Positions 55,001-61,000 of a stretch of DNA of 64,000 nt are shown here, piece by piece (positions within the stretch are counted from its first letter, which is position 1; every line of letters starts with the position of its first letter). Made by a program: the position numbers and the translations under genes. The DNA lies in contig NW_019091433.1 of the NCBI RefSeq assembly GCF_001949145.1, positions 358,738 through 422,737 of the forward strand, written 5' to 3'. Source of the stretch: Acanthaster planci (Eukaryota > Echinodermata > Asteroidea > Valvatida > Acanthasteridae). The notes beneath the pieces are model-generated. The model made no database searches. It saw only the letters and a list, made by a program, of their open reading frames with translations, and was not told the DNA's origin.

Positions 55001-58000
55001 GAAAAACCTGCTAGAAGAGCAAAAACGTGGAGGAACAAATAATGAAATGGATGAACAAGCACGCATTTGCTCTTATCACCAGCTTAACAATCTAACCTTT
55101 TTTTAAATGATCCATGCATCCATGTGAAACTATTCACACGAACGAGTTACCAATATCATCCTTCTTCACTGATACATTTACTCAAATTGAACTGAAAATC
55201 ACTGACTGTGACTTTCTTACCTTCATGGTGTTGACTAATGTTTGGTGGCGAAGTCTAGCCTGGGATAGCTGTCCACTGACAGTGGAATCCATTGGGTTGT
55301 TGTTTAGGATAGGGTCAGCACTCAAGACCACAGCATTGAGGGATGTCTCCAGGCTAAGGACGTCCTCGTAGACAATCTAGCACACACAAGATAAACCCAG
55401 ACACAGTGTGTAGACATTTGCATGTGGTGATACTTATTGCAATGAATATTAGGTTATAATATGGCCGTTTGTTGAGTGCTGTGACGTTATGATATTCACT
55501 GGGGCTCTGGGCATGCTGAACAAGTTGTGTTCAAACTCAAGAACAGGAGTCACAACTTTTGAAGTTACCAGAGCCATTTCTCAGTTACAAGGCTCTGACA
55601 TTTTTTGCATGATAATGGAAATAAGCAGGTACTATAAAATTTTGCCGACATAATGTCTGTATGTATTAGAATCTCAAACCAAATGCAGATGAAAATGACA
55701 GCTTAGAATTGTTCGGTCTTTCGAATAATTATGTAATCCTACAAAGTGGGAATAATTAATGTAATGCCTACTCATACAGTGGGATCCAGTAACATATAAA
55801 TAAAAAACACTGTAGTGTCCAAAAATAAACTTCAGCTTTCACAAACCATCAGTCTGAATTTGTTTGCAAGATATTTACCTTCAAACTCTCCAGCTGCTCT
55901 TGTTTCTCGGCTACGTCTTTCTTCAACTCCAGCTCTTGGCTCGTTTCTGCCTCTGCCTCGTTGAGGCGTTGGACCAGCCTCTCATGTTCCTCCTCATACT
56001 CCTCCCACTGACAAATGGCACCCTCCAGAGACAGCTTGATGTCGTCGGCGTCTCCGACCAGCCTGGACCAGTCCCGGCTGGATTGATCCAGTTCTTGCTG
56101 GACTATGGCACACCCATCTGGGGAGGTTTCTGCGAGGACTTTACCACCAAGAGCTTGGGTGGGCTGCATGAGCTTTTCCTCACAAGATGGAACATCAGAT
56201 ATCAATTCCTGATTGAAAGAAAAAGAAAACATTTTCCACTTTTTCAAAGTAGCACACAGACCCTCTGAAACAGGCTCATGGAAAACCAATTTTTTGCTTC
56301 AGCTCAACCCTAGCTCCAACAACATACACTTTTAGGAACATACCTGAACCGTGTCTTGATTTTCAATGAGAATCAATCAACAGAGAGAAGAGTATTTGAA
56401 GACTTCTTCTTTTCTCAGTATTGCAACCCTGAACATTGCAGATTTTCAAGGACCTAAGAGGGTTAGGTTTACCTAGGAGGGTTAGGTTCAGTGGAAAAGA
56501 GGAAAGCTACAGGTCTTGGTACATTTGGATTTGAAATCAAAGTTCTCTAGTTCTATAAAGTCTGTCACAGTAAAAAGGATATGAGATTTGCATGATGAAG
56601 TGATGTCGTCAGTACCACTTTAAAGCAACGAGACACAATTGTCTCTTATCAGCAGACACAGCTAAACTTCTCGACAGGATCTTCTCAACATTTTAAATAG
56701 TGTGCTCAAATTGTCAGTGAAAGAAAGAGCTTACCACTGTAGTTTTCATCAGCAGGTTGCAAGGGTAATTTCTTTTCTAAACAAGAAAACATTTCCATGC
56801 AACAATAATTTGGTCTTGAAATGGGTTATGGAAACTTACTGTCACACTGGCCAGTTGTTGATTGAGGGTGTCTTTGGTGCCAGCAAGACAGCTGTGGTGT
56901 CTCAAGGCCTGATTGGTCGATTCCAGCCAATGACAAAGGGCCCTGTTGAGGTCATTGTACTCCCGGTGGTTCTCTGCTCTCTGGAACGTTGTTTCAACAG
57001 CTGCCTACATAAAACAAAAAAAAGCATTTCTAAATATTTTGTGGGTGGTTTGATTTCACTTTTGACAATGCCGGAAGGCAATTATTCCTAAAAGATATTG
57101 CTCTCAGCAAAAACACGTTAAAAGTTCCAGTTCTCACATGCTGTGTTTATAATGGAAATAATTAAATTATTTTTGGATGAGTCTAGTGAATGCTTGAAAG
57201 GAACAGCTATGTTTGCATTTGGTTCTGTTCTTAGATACAAAGAAAAACATGCCTACCTTGGCAGCTTGCATTAATTTCTTGTGGCGTTCCATCATCTCGG
57301 TTGCCTTCTTGGTAATTTCATCTTCCTCTGTCAATCTCTGAAGTTCCTTAGCACCAGCCCAGAGACAGTCCAAGGATTCTTTCTGTTGAGCTACCTCATC
57401 AGCCAAACTCTGGATGCATCAACAAGGGGGAGAAATGGATGTTGATGAGGATAACTTAGTTATGAGAATCACTGTAGTACATAGTAAATGGTTATGCACT
57501 AACTCAGTCAAAACTGGATAAAAAGAGAGCAAGAGGCCTTTGACAAGAATGCATCAGGCTTGAAAAAGACTAATGAAATGTAAGTGTGGGCTGAAGGACG
57601 GCAGCTCTGGGCGAACCCTGGAAAGCTTACAAGGAAACAGCTGGCCTTATTTAGGACTTCTTGGTAAGGCAGACTGGGCAAGAGGAGGCCTTATTGGTCA
57701 CGAGATTGAGGGAAAGTTAGATTGGGTAAGTTAACCTAGCCCCATGAATATAGGAGACAGGGTAGACAGCAGAAGACTGGGCTGGGTTAGGGATCAGATT
57801 GGGATAGGTTTTACAGGGTTCAGGCTGGGCTAGGTTTAGGCTCAGACTCGGTTGGGTTATGGTTCAAGTTAAGAGTTAGATTGGGTTGCGATAATCACCC
57901 ATGGGCCAAACTGGGCCGTGAGTATCAAACACCCTTTTAGCTTACCTGGTACCGATTAAGCTGTTGTTCCTTGTGCTTCACATCTGGTGCCAGCTCGGGT

Positions 58001-61000
58001 TCTTTGACCAGGATAACTTCTGCCTCTCCCAGTTCCTCCGTCACTTGAGAGTACTGGCCATCAAAGTCGTCCCAGAGGCTCAAACACTGCTGCAGATCCT
58101 GAGTCTGCTTAATCAAACTTGCTGCAAGCTCCTCCAAGGCAGCGTGAGCAGCCCTGGTATCCTGCCTCAAGAGCTCCTGGCCGGAGACGGCTGTATTGGG
58201 GAGGGTTTTGCCAGCTCTGTGATCCAGAGCCTGCAGGAGGTTATGTCCAGTTCCTCTGGTGGCTGCCAAGTCCTTCAAGTTCTTAGCTCTGTCCTGGAGG
58301 GTCAGCTTGTCGCCAAGGAGACCAGAGTTCTGGTCCAGGGCTTCTTGAGAGGAGGCTAGCCAGGAGTTGAAGTCGTTTAGGGCATCCTGGTACTGGGCGT
58401 GGTCTGCAGCATTGTGCTCACTCTTTTTCAGCTGGTCCTAAAGCACAAGATAAAGATATCCAAGACATACACTAAGTGTATTCGTAGCTCTTTATTATTA
58501 AATTGTCCAGAAAGTTCCAACTGTGCAAACTGACTGCAAACTGTAACCACCCTGAAAAACCATTTAGCACTTTAGCTCAGCTCAAACAATTGCACATAGT
58601 GTGTTCAAGCCTAAAACTGAACATGGCAATCTTTCATTTTTTCTTACATCTACACAGCCATTTAAATTAAATTAAATAAAATTCCATTTTTGTAGTGGCA
58701 TCAAACCAATTCTATTTGGATGTCATTTTCCAGAGCTCTCATTAGCAATACAAACATGCATAACTGGTCACACAGCCCACTTTCTGTACACATCGAAATC
58801 AAACACTTAAAATGTCATGTTAACATGTCAGATACGACCATAATAACAGGAACAGACTAAGAGGAGATGTCATAACTGCAGTGACACTTCGCTAGCATGT
58901 GCATTCTTGGACTTGATGCACATGTACATTTGGCAAGTCACGACACCCTGTTGGTTGAAGTGGCATGTCACCTGCATGTACCACCTGTCCACCTGTGCCA
59001 CAGCAGTAATAACTCCTAATAGACCGATTGCACCTTCTAAGTCATGGGACCTATAGTGGGTATTAAATATCAACAAACATGGCGTCCCCCTCAGTAAAGT
59101 GTTTCGTAAGTATCATTTACCACAAATACAGCCAATGGTAGGTACCATACTCAGACTACTGATATGCTGGGTACTATACCGTAAATTGGCTTAATTTTTT
59201 GGTAATCAATACTTAGCCCCTAAATGCCAGGATTCTTTTGACCGCAACTGCTGGGCCACGGTATGCCCAGCATGCAAACCCCAATCCAGCAGCAGGCCCA
59301 CATTGAAACTGCAGGTGCATGATGAATAGAATGTATGTGTGGTATGCACTAATCCTCACACAAAGCCGCGGCTGTAGCCATCTACCAGTGTTAAGGGATT
59401 AAAACACACTTTGCTATGGGAAAGGTCACATGACTAAGTGGGCGTAATCAGTGTATTCCAGTTGCCAAAGTACTACTTTGCAGACTACCAAGACTATGCA
59501 GTATGTGAACGAAATATCCCAATAATGAACACCACGGCCTTACCTTGGCTGTCATGATCAGTCTCTGGAACCTGGAGGCCAGTCTGGTCGACTCACTGAC
59601 AACGCCTACATTACCAACACTGCTATCCAAAAGGCTCTGAGCCTGTCTGGACACAGCCTCCACAGCTGGCTGCCTGCTCTGGATGGTTTCTTGAAGGGCC
59701 TAAATGAAGGCAACAATAAAATGACCTCCTTGTGAATGACACTGGAATACCCTTGAAGACAGGAAATACTGACTAAATAGAATAATATAATACCAAGATA
59801 AAAACCAGGAACTCTACCATTTTATTGATTTTTGATGTACGTACAAATATAAATATTTATTTACTACATGTATTTATTTCTATATTTAATCATTTTCCTT
59901 ATGACTGAATGAAATTTAAAATACTCTGAACTTTATTAATAAGCCAGGTGCTTTGTCCACTTGTCATGTTTATTATTTCAAAGAAACAATGGAAGAATGT
60001 CAGTTTTAGATTTTCCTTTTATTCTTGATGATAAGCATACGCATTTTGGAAGTCATATAACATCAAGCATAGTTGATTTTAATGTTGTTGATTCTAAATG
60101 ACTGCACATAGCAGTACAGAATTTTATGCACTACTTTACGATGACTGTTTGAGGAGTATCTTGCAGATCTAAGGAGGTTGAAATTGGAAGTTACACTGGG
60201 ATAACTCATTTGAGATGGCATAGCCATGATGTGACCCAGAAATAGAGCAACTTTGAACTCAGACAGGAGAAGTTCAACTTCTCACCTTGAACTCATTAAC
60301 CTGTTCCCGCTTAGTCTCCAATCCAGGCTGGAGTTCTAGTCCCTTCCCTAGCTGTTCCTCCAACTCCCTCAGCCAGCCATCCATCTCAGCCTGGCTCTCC
60401 TCATACACATCCCACTGCCCGGCGCATTCCTTCAGCCTGTCCCTGGAGTCTAGCAGGCTGGCCATCAGCGCAGCCAGCTCCTCCTGGTCCTTCTGCAGCT
60501 GCTGAGTGATGGTCTCTTGTCCAGCCGCTGCTGTGAGTGGGAGAGTCCTGCCTCCGCTGCCAGTGACGGAGTCCAACTTCTCCTGGCCTGCTTCTTTGGC
60601 AGTGAGCAGATCCTGTAAATACAAAGTAAACAGTTGTCACCATTAGGACATACATTAATTTGGTTTTTAACAACGAAACCCCCAAACTATAAGCAACAAA
60701 CTCTTTGTCTCAACCTCATGATGAGCGCAGTTTCAACTGTACACACCTCTTCTTCGTCAAAACATTACAGAACGCATGCTTGAAGGTTGTGTCCAGCCAC
60801 CATTACTTTATATGGGATTTGCTCACTTGCACCCCTTGATCCCTCAAACAATTACAGATGTTCCATTTATTCCTGCATAGTGGCAGATTTTGGCAAATTC
60901 AGGAGGCGCATTATGGAAATGCCCAAGAGTTGGAATTAATGAAACAATGAATTCATAAACCATTTATTCCCTATTCAAATTGGAAATATGCACCATTACT

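Noticed and set aside
56459-56492. GGGTTAGGTT words resembling telomere repeats
   Set aside because: Only two irregular copies; too short to call.
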